Assembly (NCBI GenBank): GCA_003427395.1
Contig: BFEA01000191.1
Span: forward strand, 2,253,337 to 2,277,241
Source: Chara braunii
Lineage: Eukaryota; Streptophyta; Charophyceae; Charales; Characeae
Reading direction: 5' to 3'
Length of the DNA stretch: 23,905 nucleotides
The position numbers were made by a program, and so were the translations under genes. The notes under the pieces were generated by a model, which was not told where the DNA came from, did not search any database, and saw only the letters and a program-made list of their open reading frames with translations. The stretch's first letter is position 1. Each line of letters starts with the position of its first letter. Shown piece by piece: positions 1 through 8,485 of this stretch.

Positions 1-933
1 GCCCACATGGAGCATTGGCTGCAGCTCAAGCAGCAACGCCGTGTTCAAGGGAGCGTGGAGCTGACTTTCTTTAAACAACTCATTAACCGCCGATACATCC
101 GTGTGCTGATTGACAGTGGTTCGACCACCAATTTCTTCTCTCCGAACGGGATTCGTAAGGCGGGCCTGGGTATGAAGCAAGTGGAACTGCAGAACCCTTG
201 CCGGACTCAGGTGGGCAACCAAGAGGTTGTCACTTCCACTCATGCTGTCAAAGGTGTGCGCATCACCTTTGCCAAAGACCGCACTGTCACACATGAGCTG
301 AATTTCTATGTCCTGGACAAGTGTCCTTTCGACGCGGTCATTGGCTTGGGCTGGCTAAAGGCTCATTGCCTAAGGACCACGTGGGCGGACAATCAGTTCG
401 TGGTACTTGATGCCAAGGGGAACGAGTGTACCGTCTTGTTAGATGAGACGCGCGAGTCCCTTGTGACTCTTCTAAGTGCTAACAAATTCTGCAGGTCAGT
501 GCGCAGGCGCAAGGAAGCTGAGTTTGTACATATAGCTCTTGTAAAGCCTCTCCATGTGCCTTCTCCTTTTGCTGCATTTTCTACCTTTGAAGGCAACTCT
601 ACCTCTACTACTTCTACTATTGTTCCACCTACTTCTACTGTGAATAATCAACGCACTTCTGATCCAAATGCTTCAAAACTAGTTGTAATTGCTGTAAATT
701 CCCAATCTGGTTTTCTTTCTCCTGATGAGGATGATCCTCCACCGGAAATCCCAGCAAACATTCTCCATCTATTAGATCGATTTCCTGAAGTTTTAGCTGA
801 ACCTTGTGGAGTTCACGAGCGTCCAGTCAAACACAAAATCAAGATAATAGAAGGGAGTGTTCCGCCAAAGGGCTGCGTCTACCGTATGGGACAAGGCGAA
901 TTGGAGGAGCTGCGAGACAAATTGATGACATGA
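1..933 (+). pseudogene. Element 1 pol, segment 1: aspartic protease and start of RT
   Basis: The reading frame is open from the window edge (Ala-His precedes the first Met at 7), so this is a partial polyprotein and not a gene starting here. The retroviral-type protease shows the active-site motif IDSGST around base 112, a central beta-strand region, and the flap-end motif AVIGLGWL near 340. A low-complexity Ser/Thr linker follows (about 600-700). The segment then enters the N-terminal RT region, with a segment resembling the usual 'EFPEVL...PVxHxIxL..G..P' entry and the ELEELRDKL helix. It stops at TGA 931-933, while the RT continues in another frame from about 925. The simplest reading is a single-base loss. 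Protease in these elements cuts the Gag-Pol precursor in the particle. Confidence 0.85.
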
Positions 934-1424
934 TTGACCGTGGATGGATTAGGCCTAGCGAGTCTGAATTTGGCGCACCTGTCTTGTTTGTGCCGAAGAA
1001 AGGAGGCAAACTCCGGATGTGCATTGATTATCGTGGCTTGAATCGGATCACAAGGAAAAATGCCTACCCTTTGCCTCGTATAGACGACCTGTTAGATGCG
1101 GTCGGTGGGTGCAAGGTTTTCTCCAAGATCGACCTCAAGTCTGGCTACCACCAGATTGAAGTTGATCCGAGCGACGAGCACAAAACTGCATTCAAGACAC
1201 GCGATGGGTTGTACGAATTCATCGTTATGCCCTTCGGACTGACGAATGCACCAGCCACATTTCAGTGCCTCATGGACAAGGTACTCCGCCATCAGCTTAA
1301 CAGGTTTGTGGTTGTGTACCTTGACGACATTCTGATTTTCAGCAAGTCCATGGATGAGCACGTCAAGCATCTTGAGGAGGTTTTGCAAGTCCTCAAACAA
1401 GCTCAACTGCACCTCAACTTATAA
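926..1424 (+). pseudogene. Element 1 pol, segment 2: reverse transcriptase fingers and palm
   Basis: In frame 3 the protein picks up with a short [12 protein letters not shown] stretch, exactly where the previous frame is lost. Conserved Ty3/gypsy RT blocks follow in order: [67 protein letters not shown], and the catalytic VVYLDDIL at about 1314-1337. All three palm aspartates look intact. A TAA at 1422-1424 interrupts the frame where Lys would be usual, but the same frame continues beyond it into the thumb, so this is a nonsense mutation and not the real end. The enzyme would copy element RNA into cDNA in the cytoplasmic particle. Confidence 0.9.
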
Positions 1425-2630
1425 AAATCTGAGTTTGGTAGGGACAGTGTCATTTATCTTGGGCACCAGTTGTCTGCAAACGGCCTTGAGCCAGAGGCAA
1501 CCAAGGTGGAGGTCATTCAAAACTGGCCTCAACCGGCGAACGTACGCAAACTGTGTTCTTTTCTCGGTTTGGCTTCTTATTATCGGAAGTTTGTACCCAG
1601 ATTTTCTATTATTGCTCACCCACTCTCAAGACTAACCAGCAAGAATGTTGCCTATGCATGGTGTGAGAAGTGTGAGTCTGCGTTCCAAGCCTTGAAAGAG
1701 GCTTTGGTGAGTCATCCTGTGCTCCGCATTGCGGATCCCAACCTCACGTTCGTAGTCACTACAGACGCGAGTCAGTTTGGGATTGGTGCAGTGCTGCAAC
1801 AAGACGATGGCGATGGCATGCGTCCGCTCGAATATTACAGCAAACGCATGCCCAGTCACAAGGTAGCTACTTCCACATACATGCGTGAGCTTTACGCCCT
1901 GCGCGAAGCCCTCGCACATTGGAAGCACTACCTCTTGGGTCGCCACTTCAAGGTCTACTCTGATCATCAGACCTTGCAGTGGATTCAAACACAATCTGAA
2001 CTCGCTCCTACATTGACCTGCTGGTTGCATGACATTGATGTCTATAGCTTCGAATTGAAACACAAGAAAGGCTGTTATAACCGTGTTGTTGATGCTTTGT
2101 CGCACCATCCCGAGTATTTGACTTGCCTTGTGGATTCTTACGACCTCCGGAGGAATCTGAAGGAGGAGCTGGTCGAACACACTGCCAAGGATCCGGACCT
2201 TAGTCCCATCCTTGAGCAGCTCAAGGCTGACCCCAACAGTCAGCCTGATTTTCACGAATGCGAGAGTCTTGTATTTCGCCGGTACGGAAAGTTTGATCGT
2301 TTATGTGTTCCCAACCATGCGCCTCTCCGGACTCACTTCTTGGATTTGGCACATGGTCTGAGTGGACACTTCGGCTTCGAGAAGACATATGGGAGTCTTT
2401 TGCAGCAGTTTGATTGGCCGGGGATGAAGGGATCTGCTCAGAAATTCATCGCTGAGTGTCAAGTCTGTCAAAGAACAAAGGTCCATAGGCATAAGCCTTA
2501 TGGCCTGCTGAGACCCCTCCCAATTCCTGATGGTCCCGGGGAGTCGGTCTCTATCGATTTCACGGACATGGGAAAGGTGAGTGCAGCAGGGAATTCACAA
2601 GTTATGGTGATTGTGAATCGTTTTTTTTAA
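1425..2630 (+). pseudogene. Element 1 pol, segment 3: RT thumb, RNase H, integrase zinc domain and start of core
   Basis: This continues the frame of the preceding segment after the TAA at 1422. The thumb region carries the GHQLSANGLEPEATKVE and FLGLASYYRKF blocks (about 1460-1600). RNase H follows, with TTDASQFGIGAVLQQ, the RELYAL helix, YSDHQTLQW, and a final VVDALSHHP where the usual DALSRRP has Arg changed to His. The integrase zinc domain is at about 2345-2475: two histidines (AHGLSGHFG) and two cysteines (CQVCQRTK). The core opens with SIDFTD, which supplies the first catalytic Asp. The frame stops at TAA 2628-2630, in the place of the usual DRFSK motif, and reopens at once in the same frame. 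Confidence 0.9.
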
Positions 2631-3752
2631 TTTCTAAACTTGATCCCTCTACCTCCTCATGCACCGACTGAGCTAGTAATTGAAGAATTTCACCAACAGT
2701 ACATTCTGCAATATGGACCCCCGAAAACTCTTGTGAGTGATCGGGACACTAGGTTCATTAGCAAGGATTGGAAGGACTTCACTGCCCAAGTCTATGACAT
2801 CACACTAAACATGACGTCTGGTCGACACCCACAAGCCAATGGATTGGATGAGGAGATCAACCAGACTGTCATCCAACTACTCCGCGCATTGATTGTTCCA
2901 GATCAGAACACGTGGGACAAGGAGTTGCACAAAGTAAAGGGACTGTATAACAATTCCATTCATTCTGCAACTGGTGTGACACCAAACCAGCTACAGTACG
3001 GATGGCAGATGCGTAATCCCCTCTCCTATCTGTTCCCCGAACAGTCACCTGGTCTGATGCCCGGCATGCCTGGCTACAATGCCAAGTACGCACGCTTGCT
3101 CAAAGCTGTTACCGCAGCCATGAGTAAGCGCCAGCGTGCCATGATAAAACACGCCAACAAGCTGCGCAGAGAAGAAAAATTCAAAGTTGGGGATTATGTT
3201 TGTGTCAAAATGTCTGAGTTTTCTGGTGAAGAGGGCATCTCACGGAAGCTTCTTCCATTGTACTACGGCCCTTGGCAGATTCTGAAGGTAGTCGGGGATG
3301 ACTTTGGTCCTTCATTTGTGATTGACGTGCCTCCTCGTCTGCGCACGTATCCGGTCTTTCATGCGTCCAAACTGTTCCCACACATTGATGATGAGACGTT
3401 TCCCTTCCGAGATCCTATGATACCTCGCCCTATCGACGGCGGCCATGAGATTGACAGAATCGTTTCTCACGAAGGGAGAGGGAGGAACAGACAGTACAAG
3501 GTTCACTTCCTCTACCACCCGTTGAACGAATTCTTCTGGATCGACCGGAAAGAGCTGCTGAAGAGTGCTCCACGTGTTGCGAACGCATTGACAGAATTGT
3601 TGATGGACAGACCGCTAAGTTTGCTGCAAAACTCACTCCGTTCGGTCTCACTAACACTCTCTTTTTTATCTATGCCTACGACGCCTTTTGTGCCGACTCT
3701 GACTGAGTTACTCGCTCGAAGGGACCTCGCTCTCGAGAGGGGAGTAATGTAA
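2631..3752 (+). pseudogene. Element 1 pol, segment 4: integrase core, C-terminal domain and chromodomain-like tail
   Basis: Same frame as the preceding segment. The core has SDRDTRF near 2734 (second catalytic Asp) and GRHPQANGLDEEIN near 2820-2860 (third catalytic residue, Glu), so the D,D,E triad appears complete. The GPY/F-type module includes YYGPWQILK, and YPVFHASKL marks its end at about 3350-3375. A chromodomain-like segment follows (about 3440-3600): EIDRIVSHEGRGR, QYKVHFLY and FFWIDRKELL. It is close to chromovirus tails, but one of the classical aromatic cage positions is not obvious. The stop TAA at 3750-3752 lies inside the first five bases of the LTR. Integrase inserts the cDNA; the chromodomain is thought to direct it to histone-marked chromatin. 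Confidence 0.9.
3735..3747 (+). other. Polypurine tract of element 1
   Basis: A purine-rich run, GAGAGGGGAG followed by TAA, sits directly before the TGTAATGACC start of the LTR. This is the expected plus-strand priming site. It overlaps the last codons of pol. Confidence 0.7.
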
Positions 3753-3861
3753 TGACCCGCCAAAAACACAGACTTAGAACACTGCTGATTTCTGGGATTT
3801 GTCACTGGAATGAATGCCTTGCTGTGATTCCCGCATTCTGTTGTGGTCCCAAGTCTGTGTG

Positions 3862-3961
3862 TGTGTGTGCCTGCTGGTTTGCATGACTGTCCGAGTGCTT
3901 GCCGGTTGTGCATGTGTGCGTGCCTGCCCGTTTGCATGCCTGTCTAAGTGCCTGTCGGTTG
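3862..3961 (+). repeat. Imperfect tandem repeat, about 50-base unit, two copies
   Basis: Two adjacent copies share the skeleton TGTGTG..GCCTGC..GTTTGCATG..TGTC...GTGC.TG.CGGTTG. They lie in the 5' part of the element 1 LTR and diverge at several positions. Confidence 0.6.
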
Positions 3962-4789
3962 AGTGTGTGTGACCCGCAAGGGTACTTGTTGGTTGCAAGG
4001 CCCCGCAGGGCCGGTACTTACCTGTGGCCGTGACTTTGAGGGTTGCAGGGGGGTAAACACTCAAGTAGCGGGGGGTAGGCCCACGACACTTAGAGCAACT
4101 GGGGAAAAACACTCGAGTAGCAGGTAGGCCGAGCAGAAGAAGACAAAAAGTTGGCATTTTTAGAGGCCCAGTAGCGGTAGGCTAGAGGTAGGCCGGTACC
4201 AGTCCAAGTAGCCCGGGTCTAGGGCCTGTCCGGACAATAACAGAGGCTGCAATGATGTTTCCCTCCGAAAGGGAGGAGGTACCGGTTGTTGGGAGGCCGC
4301 TTGGCCTAGGAAGTCACCACACAGGAGGCCGGTAGGCCGCTATATCTTCAGGAAGAGCGAAGAGCTCTTCCTCATTTGCGGTATGCAAGGATTGGCGACA
4401 TGCTGCTGGAGCGCAGCGCTGGACTGAAGCAGCGCTGCTTGGAGGTGAAGGTCCGTTGGGGCTCAGCCTGGCTATGGCGAGCACCCCAGCTTGAGGAGGA
4501 GGAAGAAGGGGGCATGGTAGGAGTGGTAGGGCACTTACCTGGCTATGGTAGACACCGTCTTCATCACCTTGTTGGGCGCTGCATCTGGAAGCCCCCAGTT
4601 GGGGTAGCGCTGCACCAGAGCAGCTCAAGGCAGAGTCAGGCATAGCGGACCAAGTCAAGCAGCGNCATAGCTGCTTTGGGTTGTCTTGGGACATCAGCGC
4701 AGCATCATAGCTGNCTCCCNNTAGTCCGCCATGGCCTATGCATGAGAGAGGAGGATGAAGGAGGGAAGCCATGGCCATGGTGGACTTTC

Positions 4790-4816
4790 TTGTTGTTGTT
4801 GTTGTTGTTGTTGTTG
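4790..4816 (+). repeat. (TTG)9 microsatellite
   Basis: Nine perfect TTG units inside the element 1 LTR. They produce spurious poly-Asn and poly-Thr ORFs on the other strand. Confidence 0.95.
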
Positions 4817-4977
4817 TGAGTTGAGTGAGCAGTAAGGGGGAACTTCGGATATTGATTCTGGTACATCCATTCATTGTTATTATTATTGTTGAGAGAAGAA
4901 TAAGATTGGCGGATTGAGGGAGGAGGAGGAAGGTGGAGAGAGAAGGGGGAAATTGTCATTGGTCTTGCAGGTGTACC

Positions 4978-5013
4978 TCTTCTTCTTCTTCTTCTTCTTC
5001 TTCTTCTTCTTCT
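4978..5013 (+). repeat. (TCT)12 microsatellite
   Basis: Twelve perfect TCT units inside the element 1 LTR, followed by a CT-rich stretch. They give spurious poly-Phe, poly-Ser and poly-Lys ORFs. Confidence 0.95.
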
Positions 5014-5126
5014 TTCTCTCTCCTCCGGTCTTTATCTCTTTGCAAGTGCTTTCATTTCCTTCGCAATTTGGTGGCATTGTCTTTCATTGTGAATTTGCAC
5101 TTTGGAAATGACCGGGATCGTAACAT

Positions 5127-5201
5127 CATGATGCTCTTACTCTGATGGCAATCCCTTTAATACTTTTGGCTTTTGGAAGTCTTTTTGTAGGATATTTCAT
5201 G
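5127..5201 (+). pseudogene. nad5: nad5 fragment (NADH dehydrogenase subunit 5, internal piece)
   Basis: The frame reads HDALTLMAIPLILLAFGS and then LFVGYF. This resembles a conserved transmembrane segment of plant and algal NAD5, a proton-pumping subunit of respiratory complex I in the inner mitochondrial membrane, where ...MAIPL.LLA.GSIF.GY... is followed by KDM. Here the similarity ends after GYF and the frame runs directly into group II RT sequence. The in-frame Met at 5145 is internal to nad5 and not a genuine start. The fragment is about 25 codons of a protein of more than 600. No group II intron 5' end (GUGYG) is visible at the join, so this is a deletion or ligation junction, not a normal exon-intron boundary. 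Confidence 0.65.
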
Positions 5202-5669
5202 CAAATTATCAAAAAAGAGATTGCCTGTGAGAAATTCCTAGCGCTGGTGAAAGGGTCACTTAAAGCGGGATACAAAACCAATGTAGGCAAAGTGCATATT
5301 CCCGGAACTCCACAAGCTCTTACGAGCCTGTGCTTCGCACCTCTATTATGTAAGGTTGTTCTTCACGAACTTGACAAATTCGTTTCTTCGACCCTCAACA
5401 AAGCCAAATTCGACACGGAAACTCCCCGTCGAAGACTCAGCGGCGAGGCGATCGTAAGAGCTTCCGCTCTTCAAACGACAAAAACCAGCAACCGACGAAC
5501 CCTATGGAAGACTTCATCAGATCCAATGGATCCGGGTTTCAAAAGACTATTCTATGTAAGATATGCTGATGATTTTGTTATTATCATAACAGAAGGATCC
5601 AGAGCAGATGTTGTCGAGATAAAAAGGTTGGTGACTCAATTCTTATTTGAAGAGCTTAAACTGGAGCTT
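5202..5669 (+). pseudogene. Group II intron reverse transcriptase/maturase fragment
   Basis: The translated segment has the order seen in mitochondrial group II intron-encoded proteins: I.KKEIACEKFLALVKGSLKAGY, then a damaged GTPQ block (normally GTPQG..SPLL; here GTPQALTSLCFAPLL), LHELDKFV, a basic insertion with RRRLSG, and FYVRYADDFVI with YADD at 5562-5573. It ends with EELKLEL near 5669. The N-terminal RT blocks, including the first catalytic Asp, and the maturase X and endonuclease domains are missing. The intact protein helps splice and move its host intron in mitochondria. Translation continues to a stop at 5709-5711, but the last dozen residues are encoded by the element 2 LTR. A retron or DGR RT is unlikely given the nad5 neighbour and this motif set. 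Confidence 0.85.
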
Positions 5670-5672
5670 AGG

Positions 5673-6375
5673 AGTGCCACCTCGCCTGACAAAAATGCTT
5701 TCCGAGGATGAAAGTTGCAGCTATGGCTGCAGCGCCACACACCCTGACACCCTACTCCTGAGGAGGGTTCAGCAGGGCACCAACTTCTCTTGCCTCCAGC
5801 AGACTTCAGATAGCCCGGACCTCTTAACAGCCCCGCGTGCTGTCAGAGAACAGCGTGGGTCCCAGCTATGGCCGACGCTTTGAAGTTCCGACTATGTCTG
5901 TCTCCACCAACGCTGAAGTTGTACCAACACGAGTTCATGCGTTGCGCAGCCATGATGTACCCGGTACCAACTGCCAAAAGCCCCGAACAGTTTTCCCTAA
6001 ACCTATTCATAGTGTACCTAGCCTAGACACGACCTAGACCGGACTGACTGGACTGACCGGTACCGTTTCTATTCGGCCTCTCTGGCCTCTCCCTACCCGG
6101 CTATAGGCTATAGGACTGTCTAGCAGCATAGGCCTGTAGGCCCTTCGGCCCTAGTGGTAGCCTGGGTCTGCTATTTGCCGTTAGGGTAGCTGTAGGAAAT
6201 TTGAGTTAGTGCGGGGCCTCTTAATTCTACGAATTTACAAATATGTCCCTCGCAAATTTTCCTCACAAGCAAATCTCTCGGTTAGCCCTCAGCCAAACCA
6301 AATAACAAACTAACCTACCTATGTTACAGCCTCGGGTCGACGGGTCGCAGGCTGCAGATTCAGCAAGTCATTGCA
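5673..6375 (-). repeat. Truncated 3' LTR of element 2
   Basis: Directly repeats 13424-14125. It begins TGCAATGAC when read on the minus strand (6375 downwards), right after the purine-rich tract. The outer part, corresponding to 12903-13423 of the intact LTR, is absent; the sequence switches to the mitochondrial fragment at about 5670. Small ORFs in this stretch recur at the same place in the other LTR and are not genes. Confidence 0.88.
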
Positions 6376-6593
6376 GACCTACCCTCCTCCGGAGCGAGGA
6401 CCTCCGAGCTAGGAGTGCAAGCATGCAGAGCATCGAGGGTATTGTCCCTTCTTAGCTGCCTCATACTTGAGGACAACAGACTGAGGAGTTCCCTGCGTGT
6501 AAACCAGCGATCCTCAGTGTGAGGCTGGTACAAAAACTTCACAAGATACTGCACATATGGCCCTGTGTCCATCTCATCCTCAGTCGACTCCAC
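6360..6593 (-). pseudogene. Element 2 pol C-terminus: chromodomain-like tail
   Basis: The minus-strand frame contains VQYLVKFLYQPHTEDRW followed by FTRRELL, matching the QYLVKWKGY...TWEP part of chromodomains in chromovirus integrases, with the usual WKGY replaced by FLYQ. An acidic stretch (TEDEMD) precedes it. The frame ends with TGA at 6360-6362, thirteen or so bases inside the LTR, the same arrangement as in element 1. It is a separate frame from the upstream integrase part, so at least one frameshift lies between 6593 and 6657. Confidence 0.75.
6376..6393 (-). other. Probable polypurine tract of element 2
   Basis: On the minus strand GGAGGAGGGTAGGTC precedes the LTR start TGCAATGAC. It is purine-rich with two or three pyrimidines, consistent with a slightly decayed plus-strand primer site. 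Confidence 0.55.
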
Positions 6594-6848
6594 TTCATAT
6601 CCCTTCCCAGGGATCGGTGGACCGTATTGAGGGGGTCTGTCCGGATATGCATCAGCTTAGGTGAAAGGCAACAACTTAGATGCATGGAAGACCGGATAGG
6701 TTTGTAGATGTAGGGGAACGTCAACAGTATATGATGGTCCAAAAGGATCCGCTCCCACTGTATCTAAAACTTGCCATAGACCTATGTATCGTGGCAACAA
6801 CTTGGGTGAAATGTCCTCCTCACGTGATAGCTCAGAATGAACACCCAA
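6594..6848 (-). pseudogene. Element 2 integrase C-terminal (GPY/F-type) module
   Basis: The frame contains EEDISPKLLPRYIGLWQVLD, then PFGPSYTVDVP and YPVFHASKLLPF. This is the module that links the integrase core to the chromodomain in Ty3/gypsy elements, and is alignable by eye to 3220-3380 of element 1. The usual YYGPW is changed to RYIGLW. The frame partly overlaps the end of the integrase core frame, which indicates a frameshift. Confidence 0.8.
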
Positions 6849-7394
6849 ACCTTGTCACCTGTGCGACTATTAGAAGGGCGACGGTGCCGGTTAGCCTTTT
6901 GGGCTTTGGGCAGGTTGGCACGGGCGCATTCTATATCCACACAATAACGCCTGGTGAACTCTGCGGTTCTAGGTGTCCGTGTAGGGGTAGTTTTGTTGAT
7001 GATATCATCGAGAGGTTGTCGAGGTTCACAGCCCCAGTGTAACCTATAGGGTGTGAAACCAATGGAGGAGTGGACAAATGTGTTGTACACGAGTTGCACA
7101 CGACTCAGATGCAGATCCCAGTCCTGCTGATCTGGACTGGTCACAGGACGCGGCGACTGAAATAGAATCTGGTTCATCACTTATGTCTGTCCATTGGCTT
7201 CAGGATGACGACCAAATGTCATATCCAAGCGTGAATGTAGGTAGTCTTACAGTAGGACTGCCATTCATGGCTACAAAAGCGGGGATCTCAATCACCGACA
7301 ATAGAGGTGGGTGGTCCATGATGTGTAAAACACTTGTCAACAAATGCCGCCTGAACGGCTGGGCCTCTGGGTTTTCCTGGTAAAGGGATTAAAA
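6782..7394 (-). pseudogene. Element 2 integrase catalytic core, frameshifted
   Basis: Reading downwards, 7394-7250 encodes a core segment with FVDKCFTHHGPP and SIVGD followed by TGA and DPRF, in place of the GDRDPRF signature: the second catalytic region is interrupted by a stop that fits CGA to TGA. At about 7215-7180 another frame gives FGRHPEANGQT, then TAA, then VMNQIL, so the codon for the third catalytic Glu region is again a stop. The last part (7180-6782) has the DWDLHLSRVQLVYNTFVHSS segment typical after the catalytic Glu. The core is inactive. Confidence 0.8.
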
Positions 7395-7847
7395 TTATGC
7401 ATACTTGGAGAACCTGTCTACGCACACCATAACCTGACGCATACCACGGGGGGTGGTCCTACCCAAATCAGTAAAGCCTATAGACACTGATTGTGCAGGT
7501 GCTTCAGGGATGGGAAGTGGTTTGAGTAGGCCAAGGGGAGGTTTGTGTACGACCTTGTTCCTTTGGCACATCTCACAGGTTTCAACATAGTGCAACAAGT
7601 CACTCCTCATCTCTTTCCAGAAGAACCTCTGCGACAGGGCCGCATATGATTTGAGGGCCCCAAAGTGACCACGAGCATCATGACACTCTGACATAAAGAG
7701 TGTTATCAGCTTGCGATCTTGAGGAATGCATAGACGCTCCTCACCTCTGCTGTAAGTATACAGCAGGCTTGTACGTTCCTCACGATAGGCCCAAAAATCT
7801 GGTCTTGAGGCAACAGTTGGCAATGGTTTGACGAGCCTTCTCTCCAA
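7395..7847 (-). pseudogene. Element 2 integrase zinc domain and start of core
   Basis: Contains the HHCC zinc-binding domain: SECHDARGHFG gives the two histidines and CEMCQRNK the two cysteines, about 35 residues apart. PLPIPEAPAQSVSIGFTDLG follows. In related elements this last block is SIDFTDLG or similar; the Asp at the first catalytic position is Gly here. The frame ends soon after VCVDRFSKYA. It is offset from the RNase H frame that overlaps it, so a frameshift lies at about 7710-7850. Confidence 0.85.
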
Positions 7848-8485
7848 AAGAGTGGGTGAAAGATAAAAAAGAGAGCGTCAGGCCTACGAGAAAGGGCGTC
7901 TGCCACTCGATTGTAGCAGTCCTTCTTGTGTTTCAATTCAAAGTCAAACAAGTCAATGAACCGAATATAGCGGGTGAGCTTGTCATTCAGCTGTCCCTGG
8001 GACTTTATCCACTGAAGGGTGGAGTGATCTGAAAAAATCTTGAAGTGCCTGCCTAGTAGAAAGTGCTTCCAATGCTTGAGCATTGACACAAGAGCGTAGA
8101 GATCTTTCTCATAGGTAGAGTCATGCAGCTTCTTGGCTTTGATCTTCTTGCTCATGTACTCGACAAGCTGCAAACCATTCCCACTATCATGTTGAAGTAC
8201 CCCCCCTACACCATACTGACAAGCATCAGTGGTTAGCACAAAAGGCAAAGTAGGGTCAGGTAACTTCAACACAGGTGCACGAATCAAGGCCTCCTGACAG
8301 TCTGATGTCCAAAGAAAGGGAGTATCTTTCTTTGTGAGGTCAGTCAGGGGTGCTGCAATAGAGGAGATGTTCTTAATGAACTTCCTATAATAGGATGCAA
8401 GACCCAAGAAAAAACGGACATCACGAACTCTTAACGGTTTCGGCCAGTCCTGAACAGCAGCAACTTTTGTTGCTTCAGGGGCCAA
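7706..8485 (-). pseudogene. Element 2 RT thumb and RNase H
   Basis: The segment opens with APEATKVAAVQDWPKP and FFLGLASYYRKF (RT thumb and connection), then RNase H: LTTDACQYGVGGVLQ with its Asp, the YEKDLYALVSML helix, FSDHSTLQW, and VADALSRRPDAL. The second acidic residue of RNase H, normally Glu in the RELYAL-type helix, is Asp here (EKDLYAL). The frame is the same as that of the RT part above 8603; a stop (TAG, consistent with a CAG codon) at about 8600 separates them. After about 7860 the frame drifts out of the family, where the integrase frame takes over. Confidence 0.88.

Larger units (their letters stand above)
1..5125 (+). mobile_element. Element 1: Ty3/gypsy chromovirus-like LTR retrotransposon, 5' part outside window
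   Basis: The order protease, RT, RNase H, integrase, chromodomain-like tail, polypurine tract, LTR is that of Ty3/gypsy elements. The window opens inside the coding region, so the 5' LTR, primer-binding site and gag lie to the left. This is the best preserved element here: I find one frameshift (near 925) and two in-frame stops (1422, 2628) over about 3.7 kb of pol. Catalytic motifs are still present in protease, RT and integrase. The right end is placed at 5125 because the LTR-like terminus TAACA ends there and nad5 coding sequence begins immediately after. Confidence 0.88.
3748..5125 (+). repeat. 3' LTR of element 1
   Basis: It begins TGTAATGACCCG right after the polypurine tract and is judged to end ...CGGGATCGTAACA at 5125. 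The termini are imperfect inverted repeats with the usual TG...CA. Length would be 1378 bases. The end is supported independently by nad5 coding sequence beginning at the next bases. The LTR contains GT-rich imperfect repeats, (TTG)9 and (TTC)12 microsatellites, and several N bases (4665-4721). The matching 5' LTR is outside the window, so the boundary is not confirmed by comparison. ORFs of 60-190 codons in this stretch are low-complexity and not considered genes. Confidence 0.65.
5126..5669 (+). other. Mitochondrial DNA fragment in nuclear DNA (NUMT)
   Basis: About 540 bases coding for two mitochondrial-type sequences in one open frame: an internal NADH dehydrogenase subunit 5 segment, then the second half of a group II intron reverse transcriptase. 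It is flanked on the left by the LTR of element 1 (ends 5125) and on the right by the truncated LTR of element 2 (starts about 5673). Retroelement-rich flanks argue for a nuclear location. Orientation is plus for both parts. The RT signature is strong; the nad5 assignment rests on about 25 residues. Confidence 0.75.

Noticed and set aside
900-935. Programmed ribosomal frameshift in element 1
   Set aside because: It falls inside RT rather than at a gag-pol border, and no slippery heptamer or pseudoknot is apparent; a one-base deletion is simpler.
4314-5145. ORFs of 60-190 codons on both strands in the element 1 LTR
   Set aside because: They are made by (TTG)n and (TTC)n repeats and contain N bases; no domain and wholly within an LTR.
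5145-5711. A retron or diversity-generating RT
   Set aside because: The KGSLKAGY, GTPQ and YADD set is of the group II intron type, and the NAD5 segment in front indicates mitochondrial origin; no repeat or RNA elements of those systems are present.
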